Shown here: one piece after another, positions 1 through 11,495 of the stretch
Layout of the letters: each line of letters starts with the position of its first letter
Position numbering within the stretch: the first letter of the stretch is position 1
Origin: Glandiceps talaboti
Taxonomy: Eukaryota; Hemichordata; Enteropneusta; Spengelidae
Reading direction: 5' to 3'
NCBI RefSeq assembly: GCF_964340395.1
Contig: NC_135568.1
Location: 20,909,081 to 20,973,080, forward strand
DNA length: 64,000 nucleotides
Notes under the pieces: model-generated
Seen by the model: only the letters and a program-made list of their open reading frames with translations
What the model was told of the DNA's origin: nothing
Databases searched by the model: none
Program-made: the position numbers and the translations under genes

Positions 1-207
1 TGAATTTCTGAAACAAGAGAAAGAACCCAAGAACGAAGAAACTGAATTTCTACGTTGACAAAAAACTGTGAGTTTTGATCGAAACTTTAGCTGTGTTTGC
101 CGTACGGAACACACGTTGCTGAGAAAGATACTCTACCGATTCTGTCTGAAACATTATCGCTAGCTTTCATGAACTTGACACTGATATCGATCATCATAGT
201 TGTTATC

Positions 208-912
208 ATGGCAGACGCCCCACAGAATCCTCCTGTAACTTTACCGCCCAATGCACCACAGATTCCATTGCCTGCTCACTTAGATGCCAGTGACAGCGCC
301 ACCTCAGTCGAAAAATAGAAAACATGGAAACAGGTATGGAGCAATTATAAAGTGATTACTCAGCTCAACACTCAAACACCTGAGTACCAGCTAGCCCTGT
401 TTCTACATGCTATTGGTCCTGAAGCCCTGACAATATACAATGGATTTGATTATACTGCTGAAGAAGACAAATCCAAAGTAGAAACTGTGATCAAGAAGTT
501 TGATGAACACTTTGTTGGTGAAACAAATGAAACATACAAACGTTATCTGTTCAATAAACGTGTTCAAGAGCCAAATGAAAGCATTGATACCTACATCACA
601 GCACTGAAGATAATAGCTAAGACTTGTAATTTCTGTCAATGTTTACACGACTCCCTCATCCGAGACCAGATAGTTGTTGGTGTTAGAGACAACACAGTCA
701 GAAAACGTCTACTACAAGAACGTAAGTTAACTCTCAACCACTGCATAGATACGTGCCGAGGTGCTGAAGCTACTACCTCACGATTGAGAACAATGGGAAG
801 TACAGAAGAAGTGCATAGAGTAAAGACAAAATCCAACTTCCGGAGAAAGAAGCAGTGTGATATCAAGAATCACAAACCAGAAGTGATCCAAGCACCAAAC
901 AGAAGGGTATAG
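208..912 (+). pseudogene. Gag (capsid region) of the gypsy-like element, broken
   Basis: The frame opens at ATG 208 (M-A-D-A-P) and runs to the stop at 910-912, with one in-frame TAG at 316-318. The residues around the TAG (K, then KTWKQ) suggest that it replaced a tryptophan or similar codon. The rest resembles the alpha-helical Gag of animal Ty3/gypsy elements (retrotrans_gag type), including a YKRYLF...RVQEPNESIDTYITAL stretch. Gag would form the retrotransposon particle. The zinc knuckles that should follow lie in another frame (912-1166). An upstream ATG at 97 is in the same frame, but the sequence before 208 reads like leader rather than coding sequence. Confidence 0.8.
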
Positions 913-1166
913 ATTGCAAGTTCTGTGGATACAACCATGTACCAGGCAAACTGAAATGTCCTGCATGGGGAAAATCATGTACATTATGCAAAGGTAGAAA
1001 CCACTTTGCTAAGAAATGTACGAAGACTTGCAACGTACATACAGTACAAGATGACCAAGACAGCAAGTCCAGTGACTCTGATCCAGAATGGATAAATCTT
1101 GTGAAAGTCCACACTGTGAGTGACAAAGAAGTTCACGCAGAAACAAACCGATCCGTTTCCAGTTAG
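912..1166 (+). pseudogene. Gag nucleocapsid zinc knuckles, frame-shifted
   Basis: Read in the frame starting at 912, the sequence carries two adjacent Cys/His clusters. The first begins CKFCGYNH and the second ends CTLCKGRNHFAKKC (about 915-1020). This is the usual double knuckle of Ty3/gypsy nucleocapsid, which binds the element RNA. An acidic tail follows to a stop at 1164-1166. The offset from the capsid frame (stop at 910-912) means either a mutation or a relic of a programmed frameshift. The other lesions nearby favour mutation. Confidence 0.75.
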
Positions 1167-1270
1167 ACTGCGGAGCAACAGCCAATATTTTACCCATTAA
1201 GTACATTGGCAACAGAGACATTAAACCGTGTAACAACAGTTACCATGCCGATCAGTACCAATCTCAGTAA
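1157..1270 (+). pseudogene. Retropepsin-like protease remnant
   Basis: In the frame starting at 1157 the short stretch F-Q-L-D-C-G-A-T-A-N-I-L-P matches the active-site region of retroviral-type aspartic proteases, where the usual motif is D-S/T-G-A. Here the residue after the catalytic Asp is Cys. Only about 38 codons remain before a stop at 1268-1270. The flap and C-terminal strands of a normal ~100-residue protease are missing, which points to a deletion before the reverse transcriptase frame that opens at 1261. Confidence 0.65.
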
Positions 1271-2868
1271 GAAGCAAACTGAAAGCTGAACTTGACCGAC
1301 TCATACAGCTTGGAGCTCTAACAACAGTAGATCAACATACTGAATGGACCAGTCAATTTGTAACCACGACTAAGAAGTCTGGAGAACTCAGAATCTGCAT
1401 AGATCCGAAGCCACTGAATCAGGCACTGAGAAGAGAACACTACCAGTTACCTACCTTAGATGACGTCTTACCTGATCTATCAAAGTCGAAGATATTCACT
1501 AAAGTTGACCTGTCATCCGCATATTGGCACCTTACTCTTGATGAAGAATCCAGTTTGTTAACGACGTTTATAACTCCTTTTGGAAGATACAGATGGCTTA
1601 GACTACCCTTTGGCCTGAACGTTTCCAGTGAAATATTCCAGAAACGACTACATCAAGCACTTGAAGGCCTACCTGGTGTACTCTGTATAGCTGATGACAT
1701 CACAGTCCACAGTGACACTGTCCAAGGACATGATAGCAACCTTGACAAATTGCTACAACGATGTCGTGAAAAAGGAATCAAACTCAAGCAAGCAAAGCTG
1801 GAACTACGATGCAAACAGATAGCTTTCCACGGACACCTGTTGACCGAAGATGGTCTGAAAGCTGATCCAGACAAGATAAAGGCTATCATAGGAATGCCGA
1901 GACCTGAAAACCCTGAAGATATACAGCGACTCAGTGGAATGGTGAACTATCTGAGCCGTTTCCTACCACGTTTATCTGATGTCATGAAACCCATAAGACA
2001 ACTCACACACACCGATGTTAAGTGGGAATGGACTGAAGTCCAGGAAGCTGCACTTGATGAAGTAAAGAAATTGATGACGTCAGCCCCTATACTGTCATAC
2101 TATAATCCTGATAAACATCTTGAAGTACAGTGTGATAGCAGTCAATCCGGTTTAGGAACTGTATTGATGCAAGAAGGATGTCCAATCGCATATGCAAGTC
2201 GAGCACTTACACCTACTGAAACGAGATACGCTCAAATCGAAAAGGAAATGCTCGCGATTGTCTACTCAATGGAGAAATTTCACCAATACACGTATGGCCG
2301 ACACACTACTGTATATAGTGATCATAAACCCTTAGAGTCCATACAGAATAAACCACTACATAAAGCACCGAAGAGGTTACAAAGGATGATGATCCGTCTC
2401 CAAAACTACGATGTGAAGATCATTTACTGCAAAGGTAAAGAAATGTACGTAGCTGATACCTTATCCAGAGCGTACTTACCCCCTGATAAAACGACAACCG
2501 AAGAAACTGTGTTTGATAAGATCAATATGGTTAGTTTCCTACCAATCAGTGAGGAGAGACTGTTACAGATCCGATCAGCAACAGAGCAAGATGAATCCCT
2601 GCAGTCACTCCGAAACGTGATCCTGTCCGGATGGCCAGACACCAAGGACAACTTACCAACACAAGTTTCGCCATATTTCAATTTCCGCGACGAGTTATCT
2701 ATTCAAGATGGCCTCATCTTTAGAGGAGAAAGAGTTGTAATACCACACAAGTTGAGAAAGGACATGATGACTCGAATACACTCATCACATACAGGAATTG
2801 AAGGTTGTCTACGCAGAGCCCGTGAATGCCTATACTGGCCAGGCATGTCCACTGATATAAAGAACTAA
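1261..2868 (+). pseudogene. Reverse transcriptase, RNase H and integrase zinc-binding region
   Basis: One long open frame holds the gypsy reverse transcriptase: fingers/palm with FTKVDLSSAYWHL near 1496, LPFGLN near 1606 and the catalytic box as IADD near 1687, where most relatives have Y/V-x-DD. The tether and RNase H follow, with the D-E-D-H set recognisable (CDSSQSGLG near 2129, EKEML near 2238, YSDHKPL near 2314). The frame then enters the integrase HHCC domain (HSSH near 2781) and stops at 2866-2868, one base out of frame with the CETC half of that finger. The frame is open from 1261; the first ATG at 1555 lies inside the domain and is not a real start. Confidence 0.9.
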
Positions 2869-3453
2869 GTATATCTCTTCATGTGAAACTTGCCGTACAT
2901 ACGAAACCAGCCAGTGCAAAGAAACACTGATGAACCATGAAGTTCCACACAGACCCTGGCAGAAGGTAGCATCAGATTTGTTTACCTATGACAATCGAGA
3001 TTACCTAGTAACTGTAGATTATTATAGCGACTTCTACGAACTGGATAAACTTCCAGATACCAAGTCCTCAACAGTCATAAGGAAAACCAAACAGCACTTT
3101 TCCCGATATGGAATACCAGAAGAGTTAGTATCCGACAACGGACCACAATACATCTCTACTGAGTTTGCAACATTCGCAAAACTATTGGACTTTGAACACC
3201 CTACCATTAGCCCATATAACAGCAAGGCGAATGGCAAAGTTGAAGCAGCTGTTAAGAAAGAAAAACAAATCCTGAGGAAATGCAAGAAATCCAATAGTGA
3301 CATTCATCTCGCACTACTTGACCAACGCAACACTCCAACTCAACAAATTGGTTCTAGTCCAGCACAACGTCTCATGAACCGTAGAACCAGAACATTACTA
3401 CCAACAGCAGCCAGTCTACTACGTCCAAGAACAACTAACCTAGAAAGTGAAAG
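2867..3453 (+). pseudogene. Integrase catalytic core (DDE) of the gypsy-like element
   Basis: The frame starting at 2867 continues the HHCC finger (SSCETC) and then the rve-type integrase core. The second acidic residue is in SDNGPQY (about 3133). It is followed exactly 35 residues later by the glutamate of GKVEAAV, the diagnostic D-x35-E spacing. A first Asp lies in the SDLFTYDNRDY stretch. The protein runs on to about 3450 and then reads into the minisatellite, so its C-terminal part and the 3' LTR are lost. It would insert element DNA if intact, but here it is cut off from the rest of Pol by the one-base shift near 2866. Confidence 0.85.
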
Positions 3454-5607
3454 AGCCTTGGATACCAGCATACTTATTTACACCATGTAACCTTGGATGC
3501 CAGCATACTTATTTACACCATGTTACCTTGGATACTAGCATACTTATTTACACCATGTTACACTGGATGCCAGCATACTTATTTACACCATGTTACCTTG
3601 GATACCAGTGTATTTATTTACACCATGTTACCTTGGATACCAGTGTATTTATTTACACCATGTTACCTTGAGTACCAGTGTTTTTATTTACACCATGTTA
3701 CCTTGGATACCAGTGTATTTATTTATACCATGTTACCTTGGATACCAGTGTATTTATTTACACCATGTTACCTTGGATACTAGCATACTTATTTACACCA
3801 TGTTACCTTGGATGCCAGCATACTTATTTACACCATGTTACCTTGGATACCAGTGTATTTATTTACACCATGTTACCTTGGATACCAGCATACTTATTTA
3901 CACCATGTTACATTGGATACCAGCATACTTATTTACACCATGTTACCTTGGATACCAGTGTATTTATTTACACCATGTTACCTTGGATACCAGCGTATTT
4001 ATTTACACCATGTTACCTTGAGTACCAGTGTTTTTATTTACACCATGTTACCTTGGATACCAGCATATTTATTTACACCATGTTACCTTGAGTACCAATG
4101 TATTTATTTACACCATGTTACCTTGGATACTAGCATATTTATTTACACCACGTTACCTTGGATACTAGCATATTTATTTACACCATGTTACCTTGGATAC
4201 CAGCATATTTATTTACACCATGTTACCTTGGATACCAGCATACCTATTTACACCATGTTACCTTGGGTACCAGCATACTTATTTACACCATGTTACCTTG
4301 GATACCAGTGCACTTATTTACACCATGTTACCTTGAGTATTTCTGTATTTATTTACACCACGTTACCTTGGATACCAGCATACTTATTTACACCATGTTA
4401 CCTTGGATACTAGTGCACTTATTTACACCATGTTACCTTGGATACCAGCACACTTATTTACACCATGTTAACTTGGGTACCAGCATACTTATTTACACCA
4501 TGTTACCTTGGATACCAGTGCACTTTTTTACACCATGTTACCTTGAGTATTACTGTATTTATTTATACCATGTTACCTTGGATACCAGTGTATTTATTTA
4601 CACCATGTTACCTTGGATACCAGCATACTTATTTACACCATGTTACCTTGGATGCCAGCATACTTATTTACACCATGTTACATTGGATACCAGCATATTT
4701 ATTTACACCATGTTACCTTGGATACCAGTGTATTTATTTATACCATGTTACCTTGGATACCTTTGTATTTATTTACACCATGTTACCTTGGATACCAGCA
4801 TACTTATTTACATCATGTTACCTTGGGTACCAGCATACTTGTTTACACCATGTTACCTTGGATACCATCATACTTATTTACACCATATTACCTTGGATAC
4901 CATCATACTTATTTACACCATGTTACCTTGGATACCAGTGCACTTATTTACACCATGTTACCTTGAGTATTTCTGTATTTATTTACACCATGTTACCTTG
5001 GATACCAGTGCACTTATTTACACCATGTTACCTTGGATACCAGCATACTTATTTACACCATGTTACCTTGGGTACCAGCATACTTATTTACACCATGTTA
5101 CCTTGGATACCAGTGCACATTTTTACACCATGTTACCTTGGATACCAGTGCACTTTTTTACACCATGTTACCTTGAGTATTACTGTATTTATTTATATTA
5201 TGTTACCTTGCATACCATTGTATTTATTTACACCATGTTACCTTGGATACCAGCATACTTATTTACACCATGTTAACTTGGATACCAGCATACTTATTTA
5301 CACCATGTTACATTGGATACCAGCGTATTTAAATACACCATGTTACATTGGATGCCAGCATACTTATTTACACCATGTTACCTTGGATACCAGCGTATTT
5401 AAATACACCATGTTACATTGGATGCCAGCATACTTATTTACACCATGTTACCTTGGATACCAGCATACTTATTTACACCACGTTACACTTGATGCCAGCA
5501 TACTTATTTACACCATGTTACCTTGGATACCAGCATACTTATTTACACCATGTTACATTGGATTCCAGCGTACTTATTTACACCATGTTACCTTGAGTAC
5601 CAGTAAT
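3454..5607 (+). repeat. 35-bp minisatellite, about 61 copies
   Basis: Tandem array with a fixed 35-bp period (successive ATGs at 3485, 3520 and so on). The unit can be written as ATGTTACCTTGGATACCAGC followed by ATACTTATTTACACC. Copies differ mainly by C/T and A/G changes in the middle (CCAGCATAC, CCAGTGTAT, CCAGTGCAC) and a few GAGTATTxCTG variants. The unit has no stop in any forward frame and 35 is not divisible by 3. Every forward frame therefore stays open for hundreds of codons with a 35-residue period (PWIPAYLFTPCYLGYQ...). These frames are a by-product of the repeat, not genes. The array begins exactly where the integrase of the preceding retroelement ends. Confidence 0.97.
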
Positions 5608-7479
5608 TGAAAATACCATTTGATATATACCTATTGTGAGTGTGCGTGCTCACTAATAAAGCCAATTTCAAGAATTTGATGTGCCACTGATAAACAGCTA
5701 TTTCTATTTGATGTGTGACATGCCTCTAACACAACACTTTGTAACACTTCAAACCATATTCCCTATCTTTTAGTATGTGCCGACTCACAAACGAAATCCA
5801 GTTTTTATCATATTGACCCACCACATAAATATTGTCTTGATTACATGGCATAGTACCATTCATTCTTAACAGTGTTTCCAAATCTAGATTATGTCAAACA
5901 TTCAAGTCATTTAATAACTAGTTTATTTTATATACTTCAAATTTCAGGCACTTTTTTATCCATATAACAAGTGAGACTCAAGGCAGAGTGAATTGAAATG
6001 TCAAGGTTATAATTTTATTAAATTTGATATGCTACATGTGTATGTTTCAATAACTGACAACTTCAATGTTGAATGAATAAAATATCTGAAATTAAAATAA
6101 TCAACCCTTGTTTATTACTCTCAGCTGACTGTAACAGTTTTAAATGTAAGTTACTGTCTTGCAGATTGGCAATGTACAAGATCAAAATACATCATAACCA
6201 GTATGAAGCTCAAGCCTATGTACTGCTATGAAAGCTTAGGATTCAGCAAATGACAGAGACTGCCTCCAAAATTATTATCATAAAATTGAAATATTTATAA
6301 TTATATTAAACCAGATCAAAATATACAACTCCAGTTCTTACAAAAAAAGTATAACGTAGTTCGTACTCTCCTTAATTATTACATTAAAATGCAGCCTCTT
6401 GTTACTGATTGGTTTTCACAATTATATAAATATGCAAATTGCTGCATGTTTATTGGATAAGAAATGTGCATGCAAATGAAGAAAGACCACCTGGAGCACT
6501 CATTTTTCACATAATATCCTCTCAATATAAAAAGATTTTGTGACATGAGTGTTTTCATTTTTCAAATATGAAATGAAAGAAAGATCTCACGTTATTTTTC
6601 GTTCCTTTTCTAGAAACTTCTTAACTAGTTTAAATTCATTTTGCCATGGTGCATATTATTACACCAAACTTAAGTAACCATATAGAGTTTAAGTACATTA
6701 TTTCTGTCTTGCATCTTGTTCTTTTACTCACTATTTGTAGTATTCTCTGACCTGAAAAGGTTCAAGACTAATACGTCTTTACAGATAAAGCAGTGCCCTC
6801 TAGCAACAAGTGATATGCATGTTACTAATCACTTTTGGACTGCATTTCTTGAAATATGAATAACAGATTTTGAACTCTGAACTCTCTACATTTAGAGTGA
6901 AAGGGGCACAAGCTGAGTTTATAACCTATCTGCCTTAATACAATACAAACATATAACCATAATTAAACTATACTGGTGTAATGCTAATGTTGATGTATGC
7001 CTTGGATGGCCCTGAAATCATAATCTCAGATTGGCATTGATAGTGTACTGCAGATTCCTCATAGTATACATATAATGAATTAAGTCATCAAATTGTTTAT
7101 GTGTGTATTATGCCTACCATAAATGCCAGGTCTGAGTTCACTCAATACCACGTGACGACTAATTATGCTTCAGTAATTAGAATACATCATGTAGGTTGTA
7201 GTCTACAGCAAAAAATATGTCAGCTTGTACCTCTTTACATGTGATAGAGTGTGAAAGTACAATGCTGATGATTTGATACAACTATAACAAACCATGCATA
7301 TTTGACACTAACACTTTCATACAGTTACAATGCAACCCAATACTAGACCACATCACTGGTCCAAACCTGCCTACATCACTGGATCTGTCACTACACTAGT
7401 TTTTACCTAGTACGTTACTTGTTATGTTACTATCAACTAGATAATATGATATTAAAACACCACACTCAGCTGATCAGTT
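5608..7479. other. No gene seen (between minisatellite and LINE tail)
   Basis: AT-rich sequence with only short chance reading frames, no recognised domain and no strong repeat structure. It is downstream of the SOCS gene's 3' end and is probably intergenic. Confidence 0.6.
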
Positions 7480-7550
7480 GCAATTGTAAAGTGCTTTGAG
7501 CACGGCACAGGAAAGTGCTATATAAGAACCCAATATTATTATACTTCATC
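7480..7550 (+). mobile_element. LINE 3' terminal fragment (CR1/L2 type)
   Basis: The stretch around 7489-7545 (GTAAAGTGCTTTGAGCAC, then AAAGTGCTATATAAGAACC and a short ATTATTAT tail) is the conserved 3' end of many CR1/L2-like LINEs and their SINE partners. No coding part is attached, so it is a severely 5'-truncated copy. Confidence 0.6.
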
Positions 7551-8130
7551 AGACTGTTTAATTATTTGAATAAAAAGTCACTATGTAATACAGTGTTAGA
7601 GATACATAACAGATAAAGTGTAATGATTTACATGTAATGCTAATATGTAAATCTATACATACGAGTATTCTGATGATAGATAACTCAGTGTTGATAATAT
7701 ATTCAGTTTGAATAGCTACTATACCTAGCTAGTAGGTGGAATGAATACTTAGCATAGTTACAGATCTGATGATGAAGACATGGTATGCTGGATGACATTG
7801 TTTATTGAAAGCTGTCTTTAAAAACTCATGGCATGAATTATTGGATACTAAAGTGGTCATATGGATGAGAATTGCATATTTATTTGGATTTTTAATTTAT
7901 AAAACAATTTTATCGTGGCTTTCTACTTGAAAAATCAATGTGAAACAACATATGCCACGTTCTTCTTTGTAACTGAATAAATTGCAAAAGCATAATAAGT
8001 GTAAAATGTCTGTTATTATACATTTTTAGCTTTTTGCAATGTATTGAGTTACAAACACAGCTTTGCCAATGTTGTTTCACATTCAATTTGGTTTTTCAAG
8101 AAGGAAGCTGTGATAAAATTATTTCATAAA

Positions 8131-10290
8131 AGCACCAATGGCATTGTAGCACAACTGTTGACAGTACAATTTAATTTTCTGTAATGATTATGTGCCAGTG
8201 GTCTTGTTTCTAGACATGTTTGTATACATTCTTTGATGATTTATTCCATGCCTTTCCATCCATGGTGTTATATCTGCAATAGACTATGTTTCTATGAGCG
8301 TGTTCTCATTGCTAGGCATATCTACATACAATTTTGCAATGCTTATTCATTTATCTCCCCATCATCGGTGATATTATGGCATTATACGTCATTGTTTACC
8401 TGTTGCTATGGGTGTGGTCTTGTTGCTAAGGACATTGACATATTTTTAAATGTTTATTCAATTGCCTGTTATAATTGCAAAAAAAACCTATCATCTGACT
8501 TTTGCTAAGGGCGTGGTCATAGTTGCTAGAGCCAATTACATAAGTAATTACACTTACTATTTGTAGACTAATAGTAACACTTTCAGAATCATAACCAAAT
8601 TTCATCCCTAGTAGTCTGAGAGGTAAAACTCAATACCGAAATCACTTGCATCACCTACTAGACAGTCAGACAGACAGGCATTTTACCTTGAACCAACCTA
8701 CAGTTGTGTTATAGTTAAGTAGATAATGTTTCCAAACAACCTCAAGGAGAGATTAATTCCATTCACACACACTTGGTACATTATGTTAAGTACCCCATAG
8801 AATTTTTAATGGTTTAATGAAATCAATAAAACAATAATTTCTGTACACTCCCCTATGGCCTAAATATTGCGGGCAGACATTTCACCCCCAAAATCATGTT
8901 TTTTTTAGCCCTAATTTGTATATTGCTAATGGGATCAATGTAGTTGTATGGTAATTCTTCGAACTCTGACCTACATGTATCGGTCATTGCTTTTCATTTT
9001 TCGATTAATATCACTTTACCTGTACATCCCCAGAAACATCCCCAAGAAATTTCAGCCAAATCAATCTACATTTTAGCCTTAATTTGCATATCACTGATGG
9101 GATCATGTCATGAACAATTCTTAACCTAAACACCCCAACACTCTTACGGTACACGGGGAAGAATCGCTCAACTGATTTCCGACAAAGCATGAAGTGTTCA
9201 GGGCGAGATTGACTTTGAACTTTTTATTACGTTTTTTATTTGCAGATATTCCGATGTTCCTGACCCTTTACCAAAATATACACAAGAATTGTGATTCCCG
9301 ACAAAAAAAAACCTTATTTACTGCACACATTTTTTGAAATTCCTGCAATGTTACAACTGAAAAGCCATAAAATTTACATCCTATGCTGTCCCCATGATCT
9401 GCTGTAACCGGAAAGCTTATGGCACCATACGTAACCTCTCATGAATATTTATTAAAATACGGCATCTTCAGCTTCACTCGGAGAGATTTTTCCACGTTTG
9501 GACTAATCCTTTGACATGACAAAACGTCTTAGCGGGAAGCACCCAGATGGCAATGTAGTTGTACGGTAATTCTCTGACCTATCGATGATAGGTTTTTGTT
9601 TTTCGATCCAATTATTCATTACACGATTTCCCCGGGACTTGAATTAGACATGGTTTGGACTCAAAATGGACCATTTTCACAGTTTTTTATGTTGAATGAA
9701 TGGGAAATTCACTCATTTTCTATCAAACATCAGTAGAATGTGTTGTTTTGAATATGTCTAGGTCACAGTTCCTGGTGTACACCAAATACATTTACAGGCA
9801 AAGCTTGGCGAAATTTTCACCATTTGTTTAAAAAAATTTGACCAAATTTGACGTTTTTGTCCAGAATTTTGCTTCCACCAAACAATAATTGTTTCATACA
9901 TCGATTCACTAGGTATTTTTAAGTCTATATACAAAGTTTCATTGAACAGCAAATTTCTATGTGAATGGCATTTGAAGTCAACAGGGTATGCTACAGATCT
10001 ACGGGCCTCGCCAGGCCAGCGGTTCTTCCCCGTGTACCTTAAGAATGTTCCCATCCAATTTTAGATCAATCTGCCAAGTATTTTTTTTTGGCCCAAAACG
10101 TACATCTCTGATGCAGTCATTTTCATTTGAACAATTTCCCAACTAGACACCAAAAGTAATGTCCACACCAAATACTAAGCCAATTGGTCTGGCGTTTTTT
10201 GGGTTTAAGTCATCCACACACACATACAAACAGACGGACACCGCATCATGCCTATAGCTCTACTGAACCTTATCAGTTCAGTTGTGCTAA
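8131..10290 (+). mobile_element. Rep-A copy 1, interrupted at 9148-10038
   Basis: It starts with GCACCAATGGCATTGTAGCA and ends with CAGTTCAGTTGTGCTAA, the two ends shared by all Rep-A copies in the window. Inside are two to three 114-bp modules containing GTTGCTATGGGTGTGGTC. The conserved right part follows (ATTTCAGCCAAAT, TTAAGAATGTTCCCA, ATTTGAACAATTTCCCAAC), then a short CA run and the terminal hairpin (CTACTGAAC / GTTCAG). No protein is encoded. A separate 891-bp element with its own inverted ends sits inside the right part. Confidence 0.75.
9148..10038. mobile_element. 891-bp non-autonomous element with 16-bp inverted ends
   Basis: The left end GGTACACGGGGAAGAA (9148-9163) is the exact reverse complement of 10023-10038. 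Outside it the sequence is Rep-A. On the right TTAAGAATGTTCCCA resumes as in other Rep-A copies, and on the left the Rep-A text breaks off at CTCTTAC. The duplicated target could be TTA or TTAA with one change (TTAC at 9144-9147, TTAA at 10039-10042). No transposase frame is present. The superfamily is undetermined. Confidence 0.7.
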
Positions 10291-10426
10291 TAATTCAAAA
10301 TCCAAAATAATACCAACTCCTCATCCATATGACCACTTTAACTCCTCCAATATATTAAATTTCTTCCAAAATTCATGCAAGTCCAACACTACCTCTACAA
10401 TAAAATGGCTACAAACTGATTTACGA

Positions 10427-10432
10427 TTTTAT
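10427..10432 (-). promoter_or_regulatory. Candidate polyadenylation signal of the SOCS gene
   Basis: TTTATT on the plus strand gives AATAAA on the minus strand, about 710 nt downstream of the SOCS stop codon at 11143. I saw no closer AATAAA. Alternative hexamers cannot be excluded. Confidence 0.35.
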
Positions 10433-11080
10433 TGATATTGATATGAAAGTTTTAAACTGAGTTTTAAACTTATGGAAAGTCACAAAAATGATATTAAATA
10501 ATCAATTGATATGATATAACCAAATACAAAATTATACATCTTTGTTTCCTTCATACAGAACTAAATATCTTACAACTATTTGCTAAATGTTTACATTACA
10601 TATATCATTTCGCAAACCAGAGCTGTTATTTCTTCTGCTACACTACAAAATAAGGGAGGCTCATTACAAATGTTGTCGTAAAACAGGCCGTGGTTTGCAA
10701 GTATGCAGTATAGTTGTTTTTATGATTGTCTGTAACATTTTAACTTACAATGCAGACCTATCTATATCAACATTCAAAATAATACAAACTCTTCATATTT
10801 CTTGAAACAAATATGATTTTCAGTACAAATATTACATACTACATGTATATATCCTGTTCTTCTAAAATTACTGTCTTTGTCTTTTTTATCAGGAAAAGCC
10901 TGTGGCCCTGTCATTTAGAATAATATTCACAAACCATGTGTGTTCTAATGAAAATGTATGTATTATGTATCTTGTATAGCTAAAATGTATGTATCTTGTA
11001 CAGCTAAAATGTTGTCAATTGGTGCATGGTTTACATCTATCGAATTTATATTTCTCCACTATATTTCTCGTTTACCCACA

Positions 11081-11081
11081 T

Positions 11082-11123
<42 letters not shown>
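11081..11123. repeat. (CA)n microsatellite in the SOCS 3' UTR
   Basis: About 21 CA units in a row, 20 bp beyond the SOCS stop codon, so most likely transcribed as (TG)n in the 3' UTR. Confidence 0.9.
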
Positions 11124-11125
<2 letters not shown>

Positions 11126-11142
11126 AACACACAGATTCTTTC

Positions 11143-11495
11143 TTAAACCTCTTCTTCATTTTCTTGTTCTTCGATGGGTTCGACGTCTTCCCTTGTGTAA
11201 TACTGCCCCTCCAAAAGGTACTCTTTCACCCTCCTTGGAAGTGGAAGAGTCTGGATATGGTCGATTCTGACAAGTCGTCTAATAAGGAAGCGACACATGT
11301 GTTGTAGAGTTTGAACCCTCTTAAACCTGGATATAGGTTTGGTAAGTTGGACTGGTACTGGTGGAGCACCAGGAAATCTTGGTCGAAGGAAGTACAGAAA
11401 TTTACCATTCTTAGAATGTTGCATAGCTTTCTCTATAAATTCCACAATGGATGCACTGCCATGTGATTGTGGCTGAGACCAGAAACCAAACATTC
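11143..11495 (-). CDS. SOCS7: SOCS gene exon 4: end of SH2 and SOCS box
   Basis: The acceptor is TTTCAG before base 11495. The first two bases (GA) complete a glycine codon left by exon 3 (phase 1). The exon finishes the SH2 domain (SIVEFIEKAMQHSKNGKFLY) and carries the SOCS box: BC-box TLQHMCRFLIRR for elongin C and a Cul5-box LPLP, followed by KEYL. The tail is unusually acidic (VEPIEEQENEEEV) and differs from the vertebrate C-termini I remember. The stop is at 11143-11145. Confidence 0.95.

Larger units (their letters stand above)
1..3453 (+). mobile_element. Ty3/gypsy-type LTR retrotransposon remnant
   Basis: Gag, zinc knuckles, protease, reverse transcriptase, RNase H and integrase are recognisable in the canonical Ty3/gypsy order (integrase after RNase H). 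No LTR is visible: the window begins inside the leader, and the 3' side changes directly into a 35-bp minisatellite near 3454. The coding region is broken by an amber codon at 316-318, frame changes near 910 and between about 1157 and 1261, and a one-base shift near 2866. Sequence between protease and reverse transcriptase looks shortened. It is therefore a dead copy, although most catalytic residues survive, which suggests fairly recent decay. It lies downstream of the SOCS gene's 3' end and has no visible link to it. Confidence 0.93.

Noticed and set aside
3447-5610. Long open frames of 137-390 codons on the plus strand
   Set aside because: They are translations of the 35-bp tandem repeat in all three frames; no start context, domain or splice signal supports a gene.
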